Below are positions 35,734 to 45,162 of a stretch of 64,000 bases of DNA, in pieces. This stretch comes from Teichococcus coralli (GTDB taxonomy: Bacteria > Pseudomonadota > Alphaproteobacteria > Acetobacterales > Acetobacteraceae), in assembly GCF_009829925.1 (NCBI RefSeq), contig NZ_SNVJ01000011.1:1-64000 (forward strand), given 5' to 3'. The position numbers were made by a program, and so were the translations under genes. Under the pieces are notes generated by a model that did no database searches, was not told where the DNA came from, and worked only from the letters and a program-made list of their open reading frames with translations. Every line of letters starts with the position of its first letter. Within the stretch, counting starts at the first letter, position 1.

Positions 35734-37386
35734 TCAGGCCTTCCAGTTGTGCGCGCGGAACTCCATCGCGAAGGCCGGCGCCGCCTTCCAGCCGAGGCGG
35801 CGCGGCAGCGCGGTGAAGGTCGCGTTCTGGTGCAGCACCGTGTAGGCCGGGTCCTCCCGCTCGCAGATCGCCAGCATGCGGCGGAAGATCTGCTTGCGAC
35901 GGGCGTGGTCGGTCGAGGTCTCCATCTCCACGGAGAGCTTGTTCATCTCCTCGTTGCTCCATTCGCCGACCTGCTGCTGCTGGCCGTTCGGCCCGTGCTG
36001 GTTGACGATGGAGGAGACGGGATCGTTGAAGGGCGCGCTGTTCGACCAGTCGCGCACCGCCCGGCCCGGCTCGCGCGAGAGGATCTGCGACCAGTTCTCC
36101 TTCATCTCGATCTGCACGTTCAGGCCGACCTGCTTCCACATCTCGACCAGGACCTGCGCCGTCGGCACCTGGTTGGTGTAGTAGTTGTTGAGCAGGCGAT
36201 AGGGGATCGGGTCGCCCTTGTAGCCGGCCGCCTTCAGCAGGCGCTGCGCCTCGGCCGGGTCGTATTCCGGCACCGACCAGTCGGCTACGAACATGTCGTC
36301 GTAGTAGGGCCATTGCAGGCCCTTCGGCACCTCGGTGCGGCCGGCCCAGAGGCTGTCCACGATGGCCTGCCGGTCGATCGCATGGGTGAAGGCGCGGCGC
36401 ACGCGCGCGTCGGCGAGCTGCGGGTGCGTCTTGTCGAAGCAGGTCAGGCGGTGGTTGAGGATGGTGCCGCCCTGCACCTGCAGGCGCTTGTCGCCCTCCA
36501 CCGTGCCGATCTGGTCCGGCGGGATGTCGCAGGCGAACTGCACCTCGCCCGAGCGGAGCATGTTGATGCGCGAGGAGACCTCGGGGATCTCGATCAGCCG
36601 GACCGACTTCAGCGGCGGCCGCTCGCCCCAGTACTCGTCATGCGCGGCGAGCAGGAGGGACTGGTCGGCGGTGAACTCCACCACCTTGTAGGGGCCGGTG
36701 AGCACGGGCCTGCGCGCCCAGTCGAACCAGGTCTCCGCCTCGATGAAGGCGCGCTTGCTGATGATCTCGCTGCCATAGCGCGAAAGGCGGCCTTCCAGCG
36801 TGACATCGGGCGTCGCGTTGTGGAACCGCAGCTTGTACTTGTCGACGATCTCGACGCGCTCCAGCGCCGGCCAGGAGCGGCGGGCGACGGCCGGCACCTC
36901 GGGGGGCAGGTCGCGCCCGGCGCGGGTCGGGATGCGGTCGCCGCCGATCTCGATGGTGCGGCCCTGCGCGGTCGGGCGGGTGTCGCCGAACATCCGCTCG
37001 GGGCCGAAGGAGAAGACGACGTCCTCGGCGGTCATCTCGTCGCCGTTGTGGAACTTCACGCCGCGCCGCAGGTCCAGCTCGACCACGCTGTCGCTGACGC
37101 GGCGCCAGGCGGTGGCGAGGCGCGGGATGGGCTTCAGCCCGCCCAGCAGGTCACGCCCGATCAGCCCTTCCCAGAGCATCGAGAAGGCGCGCTCGCCGAC
37201 GTTAGACTGCTCGCGCAACACCTCCAGCGTGTTGCTGTTGCTGATCTTCTGCACGGCGATGGTGATCGCGGGGCGCTGGTCCGCCTGCGCGATGGCGAAG
37301 CGCGGCAGGGCGGAAAGGCCCAGCGTGCCGCCGGCGCCGAGCAGCAGGGAACGGCGCTGCAGGGAAGGAGGGGGGGCGAGAATCAT
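35734..37386 (-). CDS. Periplasmic solute-binding protein of a peptide/nickel-type ABC transporter
   Basis: This 550-residue family 5 binding protein has a Tat-like signal (LQRRSLLLGAGGTLGLSALP) ending near residue 33. The family motif appears as VVELDLRRGVKFHNGDEMTA, and later parts include RVRRAFTHAIDRQAIVDSLW and YDPAEAQRLLKAAGYKGD. The start overlaps the stop of the phosphonate-hydrolase-like gene (ATGA). The cargo is not evident; co-transcription with that hydrolase suggests an ester-containing solute rather than a plain peptide. Confidence 0.9.
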   Translation of the reverse strand: MILAPPPSLQRRSLLLGAGGTLGLSALPRFAIAQADQRPAITIAVQKISNSNTLEVLREQSNVGERAFSMLWEGLIGRDLLGGLKPIPRLATAWRRVSDSVVELDLRRGVKFHNGDEMTAEDVVFSFGPERMFGDTRPTAQGRTIEIGGDRIPTRAGRDLPPEVPAVARRSWPALERVEIVDKYKLRFHNATPDVTLEGRLSRYGSEIISKRAFIEAETWFDWARRPVLTGPYKVVEFTADQSLLLAAHDEYWGERPPLKSVRLIEIPEVSSRINMLRSGEVQFACDIPPDQIGTVEGDKRLQVQGGTILNHRLTCFDKTHPQLADARVRRAFTHAIDRQAIVDSLWAGRTEVPKGLQWPYYDDMFVADWSVPEYDPAEAQRLLKAAGYKGDPIPYRLLNNYYTNQVPTAQVLVEMWKQVGLNVQIEMKENWSQILSREPGRAVRDWSNSAPFNDPVSSIVNQHGPNGQQQQVGEWSNEEMNKLSVEMETSTDHARRKQIFRRMLAICEREDPAYTVLHQNATFTALPRRLGWKAAPAFAMEFRAHNWKA

Positions 37387-38921
37387 GGCGTGCGCTCCTC
37401 GAGGCCGCGCGGCGTGGCGCGGAAATGCGTCAGGGTGCGTTCGGCGTGGCGCATGCGGTGGGAGAGCGCCTTCCGCGCGTATTCGGCCACCACGGCGGCA
37501 TGGGCCGGGTCTTCGGCGAGGTTGGTGAACTGGTCCGGATCGCGCTCCAGGTCGAAGAGCAGCGGCGGAAGGGCGGCGAAATGGACGTATTTCCAGCGCG
37601 CGTCCTGCACCACGCAGAGCGCGCTCTCGTCCATCGAGAGGCCGAGCGCCGTCTCGGGCTGCGAGTAGTGCACGTCGCGGAAGTCGTATTCGTAGAAGAG
37701 ATGGTCGCGCCAGCCGGCGGGCTTCCGGCCCTGCACCAGCGGCACCAGGGAATGGCCGTCGCAGGCGCGCGGCGGCGCGCCGCCGAGCCAGTCCAGGATG
37801 GTCGGCAGCACGTCCACGCTCTCGGTGAAGCTGTCCTCGATGCGGCCGGCGCCGAGCCTGCTCTCCGGGTCCTTCACCACCAGCGGGATGCGGAAGCTCT
37901 CGTCGTGGTAGCCGATCTTGCCAAGCAGGTAGTGGTCGCCGAGCTGCTCGCCATGGTCGGAGGTGAAGATGACCAGCGTGTCGTCCCACTGCCCGGTCTC
38001 GTCGAGATGGGCGAAGACCTGGCCGAGCGCCGCGTCCACCTCGGTGATCAGCCCGGCATAGGTGGCGCGCATCTGCCGGATGGCGGCCTCGTCCAGCTCC
38101 GAGGCGGCGCCGCCCGCCCCGTGGAAGAAGGAGCCCTGGCTGATGCCCTTCAGGTAGAAGTCGAGCAGCGGGTGCTGCGCCGCCTCCTGCTGCCAGGTCT
38201 CGCGCCGGCGCAGCGCCGGCATCGCGGCCGGGCTGTACAGGGTGTTGTAGGGCGCGGGCGCGATGAAGGGCGGGTGCGGCCGCCAGTAGCCGAGATGCAG
38301 GAACCAGGGCTTCCCGCCCTTGCCCTTCAGGTAGGTGAGCGCCCGCTCGGTGAAGTAAGCGGTGTCCGACAGCGCGGCGGGGATGCGGCTCGGGCGGTCC
38401 GTGGCGCCGGGCACCGAATCCTCGCCCTCCGGCAGCCAGATGTTCTCGCGGTTCGCCGGCAGTTCGTAGCCCTTCTGCGCCAGCCAGCCGAAATAGCCGT
38501 CCATGCTGGGCTCGAAAGCGCCGACGGCGCGGAAGCCCTCCATCAGGTCGCCCAGCGTGGTGAAGCGCGGGTCGCGCGCGCCCGATGTGCGCGGGTCGGG
38601 CGTGGTGGTGGTGTAGCCGATCAGCGCCGGGTCATAGCCGATCTGCCGCAGCGCCTTGCCCAGGTTCATGTGCCGGGCATCCAGCGGCACCGTGTTCTGC
38701 ACGGCGCGGTGGTTCATCAGGTAGAGGCCGGTCAGCAGGCTGGCCCGCGCCGGGCCGCAGGGCACGGTGGTGGTGACGTGGTTGCGGAAGGTCACGCCCT
38801 CCCGGCAGAGCCGGTCCAGGTTCGGCGTGCGCAGGAAATCCGCGCCCAGCGCCGGCACGAAGTCCGCCCGCCACTGGTCCACCACGATCAGCAATACGTT
38901 CTTCCGGCGCGCCATGGGCAT
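37383..38921 (-). CDS. Sulfatase-family hydrolase, phosphonate monoester hydrolase type
   Basis: This 512-residue alkaline-phosphatase-superfamily enzyme starts RRKNVLLIVVDQWRADFVPA with the metal-ligand Asp. It has the formylglycine motif C-G-P-A-R in TTTVPCGPARASLLTGLYLM (Cys matured to formylglycine) and FTSDHGEQLGDHYLLGKIG with more metal ligands. Length and the MNHRAVQNTVPLD segment resemble phosphonate monoester/phosphodiester hydrolases more than arylsulfatases. No signal peptide is seen, so it acts in the cytoplasm. It leads the six-gene transporter operon. Confidence 0.87.
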   Translation of the reverse strand: MPMARRKNVLLIVVDQWRADFVPALGADFLRTPNLDRLCREGVTFRNHVTTTVPCGPARASLLTGLYLMNHRAVQNTVPLDARHMNLGKALRQIGYDPALIGYTTTTPDPRTSGARDPRFTTLGDLMEGFRAVGAFEPSMDGYFGWLAQKGYELPANRENIWLPEGEDSVPGATDRPSRIPAALSDTAYFTERALTYLKGKGGKPWFLHLGYWRPHPPFIAPAPYNTLYSPAAMPALRRRETWQQEAAQHPLLDFYLKGISQGSFFHGAGGAASELDEAAIRQMRATYAGLITEVDAALGQVFAHLDETGQWDDTLVIFTSDHGEQLGDHYLLGKIGYHDESFRIPLVVKDPESRLGAGRIEDSFTESVDVLPTILDWLGGAPPRACDGHSLVPLVQGRKPAGWRDHLFYEYDFRDVHYSQPETALGLSMDESALCVVQDARWKYVHFAALPPLLFDLERDPDQFTNLAEDPAHAAVVAEYARKALSHRMRHAERTLTHFRATPRGLEERTP

Positions 38922-39089
38922 CCCGTCTTCCGGCCTTGATGGCGCGACGGCTTAGTCCGCGGCGGCGACAGGCCGATGACGCTTGCATGGCGGGGCGATG
39001 ACAACCGCGCCGCCCCTCCTCGCTTGACGCGTCCGGACAACGGCGCGACATGATCCGGCATCGCACGCGCCAGAAGGGGAGAACCGCCC

Positions 39090-39599
39090 ATGCCGCATGA
39101 CGGCCACGACCATTCCGACCTGCCGGCCGGCACCCCGCAGGATGGCTGGAAGCACAGCGGCGTCCGGGTCATCCCGGGCGACCAGCTCGACGCCAACACG
39201 GCGCAGACGCCGGGCATGAACCGCCAGGCGGCGATCAACCTGGCCCGCGTCGGCGCGCAGAAGATCTGGGCCGGCACCGTGCACATCCATGCCAACGCCA
39301 AGACCGGCGCGCACCACCACGGGCCGCTGGAAAGCGTGATCTACGTGCTGAAGGGGCGCGCCCGCATGCGCTGGGGCGAGCACCTGGAGTTCACCGCCGA
39401 GGCCGGGCCGGGCGACTTCATCTACGTGCCGCCCTACGTGCCGCACCAGGAGATCAACGCTTCCACCGACGAGACGCTGGAATGCGTGCTGGTGCGCAGC
39501 GACAACGAGGCGGTGGTGGTCAACCTCGACATCGAGCCGGTGGAGAAGCCGGAGAACGTCCCCTGGGTGGACCCGATCCACAAGGCGCCGGGCGCCTGA
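39090..39599 (+). CDS. Cupin-domain protein
   Basis: It has 169 residues with one cupin barrel (about 55-155). Motif 1 is GAHHHGPLESVIYVLKGRAR, with three consecutive histidines and a Glu as metal ligands; motif 2 is GPGDFIYVPPYVPHQEIN. The protein may be a small metalloenzyme or a sugar/aromatic-binding protein; no specific reaction can be assigned. It diverges from the hydrolase gene across 168 bases. Confidence 0.85.
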   Translation: MPHDGHDHSDLPAGTPQDGWKHSGVRVIPGDQLDANTAQTPGMNRQAAINLARVGAQKIWAGTVHIHANAKTGAHHHGPLESVIYVLKGRARMRWGEHLEFTAEAGPGDFIYVPPYVPHQEINASTDETLECVLVRSDNEAVVVNLDIEPVEKPENVPWVDPIHKAPGA

Positions 39600-39601
39600 G
39601 G

Positions 39602-39680
39602 TAAAAAAGTCGGGGGGACACGAGCGCGCCCTCGGACCCCTGACTGAAGCGGAGGCCGGGGGAGAGAACTCCCCCCTGCC
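39602..39680. repeat. Intergenic palindromic element, copy A4 (degenerate)
   Basis: AAAAAAGTCGGGGGG at the left and a GGGGGAGAGAACTCCCCCC hairpin near 39658-39676 are all that remain of the element, with a short unrelated middle. Read on the minus strand, the left end gives a G/C-rich stretch followed by six T after the DoxX gene. Confidence 0.5.
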
Positions 39681-39744
39681 TGCCCATGCTCCCGCCCCTG
39701 GGCGGATCGGAGGACAGGCCCTCCTTTCCCCGGCCTCGCGCCGG

Positions 39745-40188
39745 CTACTCGGCGGGCACGCCCATCATCCGCGCCCCGCTGCGGCCGCGGTCGCGCCGCG
39801 CCGCCAGGATCGAGACCACCACCAGCGCGCCGATCATGCCGACATGCTCGGTCGCGGTATGGAAGGCGACGATGCCGCGCTCGCCCTCCAGGCTCCAGAA
39901 ATGGTGCACCAGCGGGATGGTCAGCGCGGTGAACACGCCGAGCGCCCCGGCGCCCAGCCAGGTATGGCGGCCCAGGATGATCAGCGCCGAGCCGCCGAGC
40001 TGGGTGATGATGACGGCGGCGTTGAAGGCGGCGGGCGGGTTGAGCCCGAACATGGCCATTTCCGCCACCCCGCCCTGGAAGTCGATGAGCTTCGCCAGCC
40101 CGCTGCCCCAGAAGGGAAAGGTCAGCAGGATGCGGGCGATGACTTCCACCGCCGGCTGGCACAGAAAAGTCTCGATTGCGCGGGCCAT
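39745..40188 (-). CDS. DoxX-family membrane protein
   Basis: This 147-residue protein has four hydrophobic segments. LTFPFWGSGLAKLIDFQGGV is the DoxX start motif, followed by MAMFGLNPPAAFNAAVIITQ and HHFWSLEGERGI. DoxX proteins are linked to thiol-redox and quinone metabolism, but the role here is unknown. The ATG at 40188 follows GAGGGGA. A standalone gene. Confidence 0.85.
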   Translation of the reverse strand: MARAIETFLCQPAVEVIARILLTFPFWGSGLAKLIDFQGGVAEMAMFGLNPPAAFNAAVIITQLGGSALIILGRHTWLGAGALGVFTALTIPLVHHFWSLEGERGIVAFHTATEHVGMIGALVVVSILAARRDRGRSGARMMGVPAE

Positions 40189-40320
40189 GGTCTTCCCCTC
40201 CAACGGCGCGCGAAGCGCCACGCCATGGCTTAACTCGTTTCGATGCCGGAGGAAATATGCGCTAGGAAATATGCGCGCGGGAAGGTGCGCGCCCCCGGGC
40301 CGGGGCGCGCCAGGGCGGCC

Positions 40321-41721
40321 TCAGCGGCCCGACATGATCCGCTCGACCAGTTGCTTCACCGTCGGGATGAAGCCGTTCGAGTAGAAGGGATCGGCGCCGA
40401 AGCGATAGGCGTTGTGTCCGGCGAACATCAGGTTGTGGTCGATGTCGCCGTCATGCGCGATGTCCCGCAGCGTCTTCTGGATGCAGAAGGAGCGCGGATC
40501 GGCCTTCTTGCCGTTGGTGTAGTCCGGCCCGTGCTGCGTCCAGTTGGAGAAGCGGCAATGGCTGAGGCAGCCCATGCAGTCCGTCTGGTCCTTCAGGATC
40601 AGCTTCGCGCTTTCGGGCGTGACGAAGACCAGCGTGCTGTCCGGCGTGCGCAGCGCCTCGGTGAAGCCCTGCGCCTCCCAGTGATGCACGCGCTCCAGGT
40701 CGCCCGGCGCCAGCCAGACCAGCCGCTTGCGCGGCCCGACGCCATACTCGGCGGTGTGCTCGCCGACCGGCTCGGGGCTGACCGCCACCTGCCGCTCGTT
40801 GCGCGCCTCCAGGTCCCGCAGGAACTCGTTGCGCACGGCCGAGGAATAGAAGCCGGTGGGCGAGAAGGGCTGCAGCAGCACGTCGCCGGGCTGGAGCGAA
40901 AGCAGCTTCTGCTTCCAGGCCTCGCTGATCGGGCTTTCCTTGGTCACCAGCGGGCGGGTGCCGAACTGGAAGGCGATCGGGCCCAGTTCCGGGTTGTCGA
41001 TCCAGTCCTCCCACTCCTCCAGCCACCAGACGCCGCCGGCCATGATGATGGGGACGTCGCCGAGGCCGAACTGGCGCATCTGCTCGCGCAGCTTCAGCAC
41101 CCGCGCATAGGGCGCCTCAGGCTTGTTCGGGTCCTCGGAGTTGGAAAGGCCGTTATGGCCGCCGGCGAGCCAGGGATCCTCGTAGACCACCCCTCCCAGC
41201 AACTCCGAAACCTTGGAGTAGCTGCGCTTCCACAGCGCCGTGAAGGCGCGGCCGGAGGAGACGATCGGGTAGTAGAAGACGTTGAACTCGCGGGCGATCT
41301 CGGCGAGCTTGTAGGGCATGCCGGCGCCGCAGGTGACGCCGTTGATCAGCCCCCGCGCGCCTTCCAGCACGCCGCGCAGCACGCGCTCGGCGCCGCCCAT
41401 CTCCCACAGCACGTTCATGTGGATGCGGCCCTGGCCATCGGCCCGCTCATAGGCCTCGCGCGCCTGGGCGATGCCGCCGGCGATGCCGTAGGCCACCAGC
41501 TCCTCGTGCCGCTCGCGGCGCGTGCGGCCGTGATAGACCTGATCGACGAGGTTGCCTTCGGCGTCGTAGCTGTCGGCATTGACGCCGGAGAAGGTGCCGA
41601 TGCCGCCGGCACCCGCCCATTCCCCGCAGGACGTCCCCGTGGAAACGGCAACACCCTTGCCGCCTTCCACCAGCGGAAGCACGTCCACACCGCCCATCCG
41701 AATCGCGTTGATTGCCTTCAC
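40321..41721 (-). CDS. NAD(P)H-dependent flavin oxidoreductase/nitronate monooxygenase family protein
   Basis: It has 466 residues. The FMN-binding TIM barrel of the 2-nitropropane dioxygenase family is seen in SGRAFTALWKR, GGVVYEDPWLAGGHNG, VPIIMAGGVWWLEEW and IAFQFGTRPLVTKESPISEA (segments). A C-terminal extension has DCMGCLSHCRFSNW, a C-x2-C-x3-C cluster that could bind a metal or iron-sulfur centre and is not in classical nitronate monooxygenase. The substrate is uncertain. The gene stands alone between doxX and pnp. Confidence 0.82.
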   Translation of the reverse strand: MKAINAIRMGGVDVLPLVEGGKGVAVSTGTSCGEWAGAGGIGTFSGVNADSYDAEGNLVDQVYHGRTRRERHEELVAYGIAGGIAQAREAYERADGQGRIHMNVLWEMGGAERVLRGVLEGARGLINGVTCGAGMPYKLAEIAREFNVFYYPIVSSGRAFTALWKRSYSKVSELLGGVVYEDPWLAGGHNGLSNSEDPNKPEAPYARVLKLREQMRQFGLGDVPIIMAGGVWWLEEWEDWIDNPELGPIAFQFGTRPLVTKESPISEAWKQKLLSLQPGDVLLQPFSPTGFYSSAVRNEFLRDLEARNERQVAVSPEPVGEHTAEYGVGPRKRLVWLAPGDLERVHHWEAQGFTEALRTPDSTLVFVTPESAKLILKDQTDCMGCLSHCRFSNWTQHGPDYTNGKKADPRSFCIQKTLRDIAHDGDIDHNLMFAGHNAYRFGADPFYSNGFIPTVKQLVERIMSGR

Positions 41722-41824
41722 CGCAGCCTACCGCCCTCAGGAACCGAGTTTCACAGTATCGTCATTTAGGGCCGGCAATACCAGCTTCTTAGGGCCAGCC
41801 CTGAAATTTACGGAAATACGCCGT

Positions 41825-41854
41825 GAGGGGGCGGTGGGTTTCCGCCGCCCCCTC
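41825..41854 (-). terminator. Hairpin downstream of pnp
   Basis: A 13-base stem (arms 41825-41837 and 41842-41854, one G-T pair) with a GTTT loop lies 10 bases after the pnp stop. There is no T tract, so it may protect the 3' end or terminate weakly. Confidence 0.6.
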
Positions 41855-41863
41855 AAGCCTGCG

Positions 41864-44068
41864 TCAATCCGCGGCGTGGCCGCGGTCGCGGCGCGGGCGG
41901 CGGTCACGCCGCTCCTCGCCCTCGCCGCCGTTCTCACCCTGCTCGCGCGGCCGGCGGGCGCCGACCTGCTCGCTGATATCGGCACCCGTGGCCTGGTCCA
42001 CAACCCGCATGGAGAGCTTCACCTTGCCGCGGTCGTCGAAGCCGAGCACCTTCACCTTCACCTTGTCGCCCTGCTTGACCACGTCGGTGGTCTTGGCGAC
42101 GCGCTCGTTGGCCAGCTCGCTGATGTGCACGAGGCCGTCCTTGGCGCCGAGGAAGTTCACGAAGGCGCCGAAATCGGCGGTCTTCACCACGGTGCCGTTG
42201 TAGATCACGCCGATCTCGGGCTCGGCGGTGATGCCGCGGATGCGGTCGATTGCCGCCTGGGTCGCCTCGGGGCTGGTCGAGGCGATCTTGATCGTCCCGT
42301 CATCCTCGATGTCGATCTTGGTGCCGGTGGTCTCGACGATGTCGCGGATCACCTTGCCGCCCGTGCCGATCACCTCGCGGATCTTGTCCTTGGGGACGTT
42401 GATCACAGTGATCTTGGGCGCGTTGGCGGCCACGTCGCTGCGGGCGCCGGTCAGGCCCTTGGCCATCTCGCCGAGGATGTGAAGCCGGCCGCCCTTAGCC
42501 TGCTCCAGGGCGATCTTCATGATCTCCGGCGTGATGGAGGTGATCTTGATGTCCATCTGCAGGGCGGTGATGCCCTGCTCGGTGCCGGCCACCTTGAAGT
42601 CCATGTCGCCGAGATGGTCCTCGTCGCCGAGGATGTCGGACAGCACGGCGAAGCCCTTCTCCTCCTTGATCAGGCCCATGGCGATGCCGGCGCAGGGGCG
42701 CTTCAGCGGCACGCCGGCGTCCATCAGGGAGAGCGAGGTGCCGCAGACCGTCGCCATCGAGGAGGAGCCGTTCGACTCCGTGATCTCGGAGACCACGCGC
42801 AGCGTGTAGGGGAAGGTCGACTTCTCCGGCAGCAGCGGGTGCAGGGCGCGCCAGGCCAGCTTGCCATGGCCGACCTCGCGGCGGCCGGGCGAGCCCATCC
42901 GGCCCGTCTCGTTCACCGAGTAGGGCGGGAAGTTGTAGTGCAGCATGAAGTTCTCGCGGTACTCGCCCGCGAGCTGGTCGATGATCTGCTCATCCTGCCC
43001 GGTGCCGAGCGTCGCCACGCAGAAGGCCTGCGTCTCGCCACGGGTGAACAGCGCCGAGCCATGCGCGCGCGGCAGCACGCCGACCTCGGCCAGGATCGGC
43101 CGCACGGTCTTGGTGTCGCGCCCGTCGATGCGCATGCCGGTGTCGAGGATGGCGTTGCGGACGACGTCCGCCTCCAGCTCCTTCAGCAGGCCCTTGGCCT
43201 TCTCGGCCTCCTCCGGCGTCAGCTGCGCCAGGATCGCCTTCTTGGCCTCGCCCACCTTGCCCTGGCGGACGAGCTTCTGGGTCTCCTTGTAGGCCTCGGC
43301 GATCGGGGCGCTGCCCAGCTCGGCCAGCTTGGCCTTCAGCGCGGCCTCCTCCGAGGAGGGCTCCGGCAGGTCCCAGGGCTCCTTGGCGGCGCGCTCGGCG
43401 AGCTCGATGATGCCCTCGATCACCGGCTGGAAGCCCTGATGGCCGAAGGTCACGGCGCCGAGCATGTCGTCCTCGGACAGCTCATGCGCCTCCGACTCGA
43501 CCATCAGCACGCCCTCGGCGGTGCCGGCGACAACCAGGTCGAGCTTGCTGGACTTCATCTGCTCCAGCGTCGGGTTCAGCACATAGGCGCCCTCGATCAG
43601 GCCGACGCGCGCCGCGCCCACCGGGCCGAAGAACGGGATGCCCGAGAGCGTCAGCGCGGCCGAGCAGCCGACCAGCGCGACGATGTCCGGGCTGTTCTCC
43701 ATGTCATGCGACAGCACCGTCGCGATGACCTGCACCTCGTTGCGGAAGCCCTCGGGGAAGAGCGGGCGGATCGGCCGGTCGATCAGGCGGGAGATCAGCG
43801 TCTCCGCCTCGGAGGGCCGGCCCTCGCGCTTGAAGAAGCCGCCCGGGATCTTGCCGGCCGCGAAGGCCTTCTCCTGGTAGTTCACGGTGAGCGGGAAGAA
43901 GTCCTGCCCCGGCTTCACCGAGCGGGCGCCGACCACCGTGCAGAGCACAATGGTGTCGCCGAGCCGCGCCATCACCGCGCCATCCGCCTGGCGGGCCACC
44001 TTGCCCGTCTCCAGCGTCAGGGTCTTGCCACCCCAGGCGATGTCCTTGCGGAAGTAATTGTCGAACAT
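41864..44068 (-). CDS. pnp: Polyribonucleotide nucleotidyltransferase (PNPase)
   Basis: This 734-residue exoribonuclease degrades RNA by phosphorolysis. Two RNase PH domains (about 1-220 and 310-540) flank an alpha-helical domain. [60 protein letters not shown] and [18 protein letters not shown] are hallmarks. KH ([15 protein letters not shown]) and S1 ([20 protein letters not shown]) domains follow, with a basic tail ending RRDRGHAAD. The ATG at 44068 gives the standard N-terminus [17 protein letters not shown]. The usual upstream rpsO is not in the next 470 bases. Confidence 0.97.
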   Translation of the reverse strand: MFDNYFRKDIAWGGKTLTLETGKVARQADGAVMARLGDTIVLCTVVGARSVKPGQDFFPLTVNYQEKAFAAGKIPGGFFKREGRPSEAETLISRLIDRPIRPLFPEGFRNEVQVIATVLSHDMENSPDIVALVGCSAALTLSGIPFFGPVGAARVGLIEGAYVLNPTLEQMKSSKLDLVVAGTAEGVLMVESEAHELSEDDMLGAVTFGHQGFQPVIEGIIELAERAAKEPWDLPEPSSEEAALKAKLAELGSAPIAEAYKETQKLVRQGKVGEAKKAILAQLTPEEAEKAKGLLKELEADVVRNAILDTGMRIDGRDTKTVRPILAEVGVLPRAHGSALFTRGETQAFCVATLGTGQDEQIIDQLAGEYRENFMLHYNFPPYSVNETGRMGSPGRREVGHGKLAWRALHPLLPEKSTFPYTLRVVSEITESNGSSSMATVCGTSLSLMDAGVPLKRPCAGIAMGLIKEEKGFAVLSDILGDEDHLGDMDFKVAGTEQGITALQMDIKITSITPEIMKIALEQAKGGRLHILGEMAKGLTGARSDVAANAPKITVINVPKDKIREVIGTGGKVIRDIVETTGTKIDIEDDGTIKIASTSPEATQAAIDRIRGITAEPEIGVIYNGTVVKTADFGAFVNFLGAKDGLVHISELANERVAKTTDVVKQGDKVKVKVLGFDDRGKVKLSMRVVDQATGADISEQVGARRPREQGENGGEGEERRDRRPRRDRGHAAD

Positions 44069-44541
44069 GGATCGTCCTTGGCATCGCGGCCCACGCCATC
44101 CCTGGCGGCGGGCCCTGCTCTCCCCGGCTTGGCCGGAGGCCGAAAGAGCGGCACGGGACGCCCAGGCCCAGACCGGATGTGAAGGCCCCGTGAAGGAGGC
44201 CCACCGGCGTCTCGGGCGGCATGGCTGGCCGCGGGAGCACCGCGGGTCGCACCATGTGGCCGGAAACGCCGCCCCGCCGCCCCGATCCCCGGGGGAACAC
44301 CCCAGGGCAGTCTCGGGAGGCGCCCGGTGCAGACGCTGACATCCCGCACGCTCGCGGGTCCGGGCGCCCGGCTTGCAGGCCGCCCGGTGCGCCTTATGGA
44401 CCGCACCGGGCCAGGACGCCACGGGTTTTTTCGTCGGCTTCTCAAGGCCAAGCCTGGGCCAGAGGGGGCGCCGCCCCCTCTGAAACGCCCCCGCCGGGGT
44501 GGTTGAACCACCCCGGACCCCGACATCAGAGGGCACCAGCC
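44069..44541. other. 473-base gap upstream of pnp
   Basis: It holds the pnp leader and promoter and, at its left end, the space after the putative immunity gene with repeat copy B2 (44461-44522). No gene-like frame and no rpsO are seen. A T6 run at 44425-44430 has no hairpin of matching orientation directly before it. Confidence 0.5.
44461..44522 (-). repeat. Two-hairpin intergenic repeat, copy B2 (inverted)
   Basis: Perfect 9-base arms at 44461-44469 / 44473-44481 (AGAGGGGGC, centre GCC) and perfect 10-base arms at 44494-44503 / 44507-44516 (CCGGGGTGGT, loop TGA). On the minus strand the order and flanks match copies at 262-345 and 46012-46080. Confidence 0.65.
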
Positions 44542-45162
44542 TCACGCATGGGCGATGATGGGTTCGTAGTGGGCCATGAAGGCGTCAAAATAGGCCTTGG
44601 CGGGAGGGTACCGTTCGGATTGTGGAATCCGAACTTCTTCCTCGAAGTCTGTCCACCGTTTCCGGAGATCGCCCAGAGCTTCACACAGAAACGCCATTGG
44701 GCCGGCCAGTGTAACGAGCCCGTCGCCATCGCCGATGAAGGCGAAGTCCCGTTCCGCTGTGAAGCCCATCACCCAGACGCCGCTATGCGCAGTGTGAAAC
44801 CAGCCGAAATCGCCTTCGGCAAATCCCCACTTCCACACGGCGGTCAGTTCTGCCCCTCTAGGATCGACTGCCGTACCGAACCATCCGTTGTGACCCCGGC
44901 TGCGTACAGCTTGGAATAATCTAGCCTCATCTGTTGCGGACAACTGATCTGAGACAAAGGCCACACACCAACCTTTATGCCGCAGCCAATCCGCCGAGAA
45001 GCGTGTCGCGCGTTCGCCATGTGGCGGCGGAACCGTCCAGATTTCCGCCATTTCCCACGCCAGAAGCCCAAGACGGCGCTGTTCTGCGTCATCGCCTGCC
45101 CGGGGAACATGGCGATCCAGATCGGGATCGAGGGCCCGTAATCCGCTGGGAGACTGGGTCAT
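44542..45162 (-). CDS. Unrecognised protein, possible immunity protein
   Basis: It has 206 residues and is soluble, acidic and rich in Trp and Phe ([50 protein letters not shown]). I do not recognise the family. Base composition is visibly lower in GC than surrounding genes. Its ATG overlaps the stop of the upstream gene by four bases (ATGA). A small upstream protein with a distinct C-terminal domain and a coupled Trp-rich acidic partner is the layout of toxin-immunity pairs; this is inference from context only. Confidence 0.65.
   Translation of the reverse strand: MTQSPSGLRALDPDLDRHVPRAGDDAEQRRLGLLAWEMAEIWTVPPPHGERATRFSADWLRHKGWCVAFVSDQLSATDEARLFQAVRSRGHNGWFGTAVDPRGAELTAVWKWGFAEGDFGWFHTAHSGVWVMGFTAERDFAFIGDGDGLVTLAGPMAFLCEALGDLRKRWTDFEEEVRIPQSERYPPAKAYFDAFMAHYEPIIAHA

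Noticed and set aside
34807-37668. A 953-codon plus-strand open frame opposite the ABC transporter genes
   Set aside because: Antisense shadow of dppD and the binding-protein gene, with composition typical of such shadows.
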